This document shows positions 63,045-64,000 of a stretch of DNA of 64,000 bases, in pieces. The translations under genes and the position numbers were made by a program. Position 1 is the first letter of the stretch. Each line of letters opens with the position of its first letter. The stretch lies in NCBI GenBank assembly GCA_003265435.1, contig NOXC01000018.1, forward strand, positions 1 through 64,000, in the 5' to 3' direction. A model generated the notes under the pieces. The model did no database searches. It had not been told where the DNA came from and was given only the letters and a program-made list of their open reading frames with translations. The DNA comes from Cellvibrionaceae bacterium AOL6 (GTDB lineage Bacteria > Pseudomonadota > Gammaproteobacteria > Pseudomonadales > Cellvibrionaceae).

Positions 63045-63359
63045 ATGGAAAAAATAGCCTTTGTGATGCAGCTTAAAACGGGCTGTGAAAAAGAATATGC
63101 GTCCAGGCATGATGCGCTTTGGCCGGATTTGCATGCGGCATTAAAAGACGCCGGTATCGAAGACTATTCTATTTTTTTACATCCCCATACCCTGCAATTG
63201 TTTGCTGTGCTCTGGCGCAACGACGCGCACACGATGGACTCGCTTCCGAAGCTCGAGGTGATGAAGCGCTGGTGGGCGTATATGGCAGATCTGATGGAAA
63301 CAAACGAGGATAACAGCCCGGTAGTCACCGGGCTGGAGCAGGTATTTCACCTGCCTTAG
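63045..63359 (+). CDS. rhaM: L-rhamnose mutarotase
   Basis: Protein of 104 residues that converts alpha- and beta-L-rhamnose. Signatures: EKIAFVMQLKTGCEKEYASRHDALWPDLHAALKDAGIEDYSIFLHPHTLQLFAVLW and KLEVMKRWWAYMADLM. The active-site His is in RHDALWP. ATG 63045 is the family start. It overlaps the convergent kinase gene by four bases. Confidence 0.93.
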   Translation: MEKIAFVMQLKTGCEKEYASRHDALWPDLHAALKDAGIEDYSIFLHPHTLQLFAVLWRNDAHTMDSLPKLEVMKRWWAYMADLMETNEDNSPVVTGLEQVFHLP

Positions 63360-64000
63360 GCTGTGTGAACATTCTCAGCGCGCTCGCGCCAGCGAGCGCG
63401 GTAGACATCCAGCCCTTTAAGTTGGGTCGGAGAACACAGCGTGCAGTCCGGTGCGTCTTCATTGCGTGGCCACTGCGGCAAACTGGCACAACCGCGCACG
63501 GTGCCGGTGGTGTCGAGCGAAAGCCATATCTGGTCGTCACTGCGTAGCTGAGCAAGTACGGCGCACAGCATCGGATTTTTCAAAAAGCTACCTTCTATAT
63601 AAATATCGCCCTTGCAACCCAGTAGGTCCAGTTGGTAGTCCATTAGCAGGGCGCAGTACAAGGTGGCCAGCGCGGGAGCGTGACCGGCGTTGACGTGCGC
63701 ATCGAAGCTGCCGCGACGCGAAGCAAAAGGGCCGGTGCCCGAAGCAAAACCGGGAAGGGCCATCATGCCACTTTCTACGAGTTCCTCTAGTGCTTGCTCA
63801 TCATCGACACTGGTGACCGGACTGCCAAGCTGCTGACAAATGGCCTCGTATTCACGACCACCCATGAAGCGCGAACAGGCGACCGGCTTTTGATTGATGG
63901 CGGTATTGGCGAGCATATCGCGTTCGGCATGCAATAATGACAGCGGCGTGGCCGTACTCATCGCGATCGTCCAGGTGCCGGTAGAGATCACATTGGCTTC
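63356..64000 (-). CDS. FGGY-family sugar kinase, C-terminal part (cut by window edge)
   Basis: The visible 215 residues are the C-terminal domain of an FGGY kinase: EANVISTGTWTIAMS near the ATP site, RFMGGREYEAI, ALPGFASGTGPFASRRGSF and YIEGSFLKNPMLCAVLAQL. The reading frame runs off the right edge, so the start lies outside. Its place beside rhaM suggests a rhamnulokinase, but the defining N-terminal half is not seen. Confidence 0.8.
   Translation of the reverse strand, partial: EANVISTGTWTIAMSTATPLSLLHAERDMLANTAINQKPVACSRFMGGREYEAICQQLGSPVTSVDDEQALEELVESGMMALPGFASGTGPFASRRGSFDAHVNAGHAPALATLYCALLMDYQLDLLGCKGDIYIEGSFLKNPMLCAVLAQLRSDDQIWLSLDTTGTVRGCASLPQWPRNEDAPDCTLCSPTQLKGLDVYRARWRERAENVHTA

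Overview
This window looks like chromosomal DNA of a marine-type gammaproteobacterium. The clues are a HvfABCX bufferin-type copper RiPP locus, a RutR-family regulator with RutR-like boxes, PuuD-type urate oxidation, TonB-dependent uptake, an MscS channel and a cation/acetate-type symporter with its DUF4212 partner. No tRNA, rRNA, CRISPR array, phage or complete insertion sequence was seen. Names rest on motifs read by eye; no database search was possible.

Left part (1-15.1 kb): a lipoprotein dehydrogenase with HEAT repeats and cytochrome c; the conserved triad ATP-grasp / alpha-E / transglutaminase-DUF2126 on the minus strand; a small outer-membrane barrel; an acetyltransferase, an alpha/beta hydrolase and an exported methyltransferase-like protein; and a membrane GGDEF-EAL protein. 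At 15.36-18.0 kb lies hvfABCX: a ten-cysteine repeat precursor, its MNIO maturase, the HvfC partner and a DoxX-like membrane protein, all tightly coupled.

Centre (18-43 kb): a purine catabolic island. One long minus-strand operon (xdhA-xdhB-xdhC-uraD-uraH-guaD-puuD-2OG oxygenase) takes guanine through xanthine and urate to allantoin. Facing it is a BMP-type ABC importer operon (ATPase, two permeases, binding protein) that ends with a RutR-like TetR regulator and an 8-oxoguanine deaminase. Then come a NUP-family lipoprotein, a solute-binding protein, a phosphoribosyltransferase, a second deaminase paralogue, an AzgA-like permease and a TonB receptor. Nine RutR-box-like sites, one a perfect 14/14 match to TTGACCAnnTGGTCAA, lie in front of these genes and of the atzGE region near 56 kb, which suggests a single regulon.

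Right part (43-64 kb): an unknown exported protein with a pilin-like C-terminal helix, a DUF1415 protein, a symporter pair, MscS, a CBS protein and a metallophosphoesterase lipoprotein. A second nucleobase block follows (atzG, atzE, an MFS carrier, a DUF2165 protein, a 2OG oxygenase, a nucleobase deaminase and a uracil/xanthine permease). The window ends in a sugar locus (GH43-like, GH42, rhaM, FGGY kinase cut by the window edge).

Three genes (the 2OG oxygenase at 18.5 kb, an ABC permease at 28.9-29.6 kb, atzE at 54.3 kb) carry single-base frameshifts, mostly one extra base in a T run. They may be sequence errors or real decay. One of them creates a false 929-residue amidase-transporter fusion.
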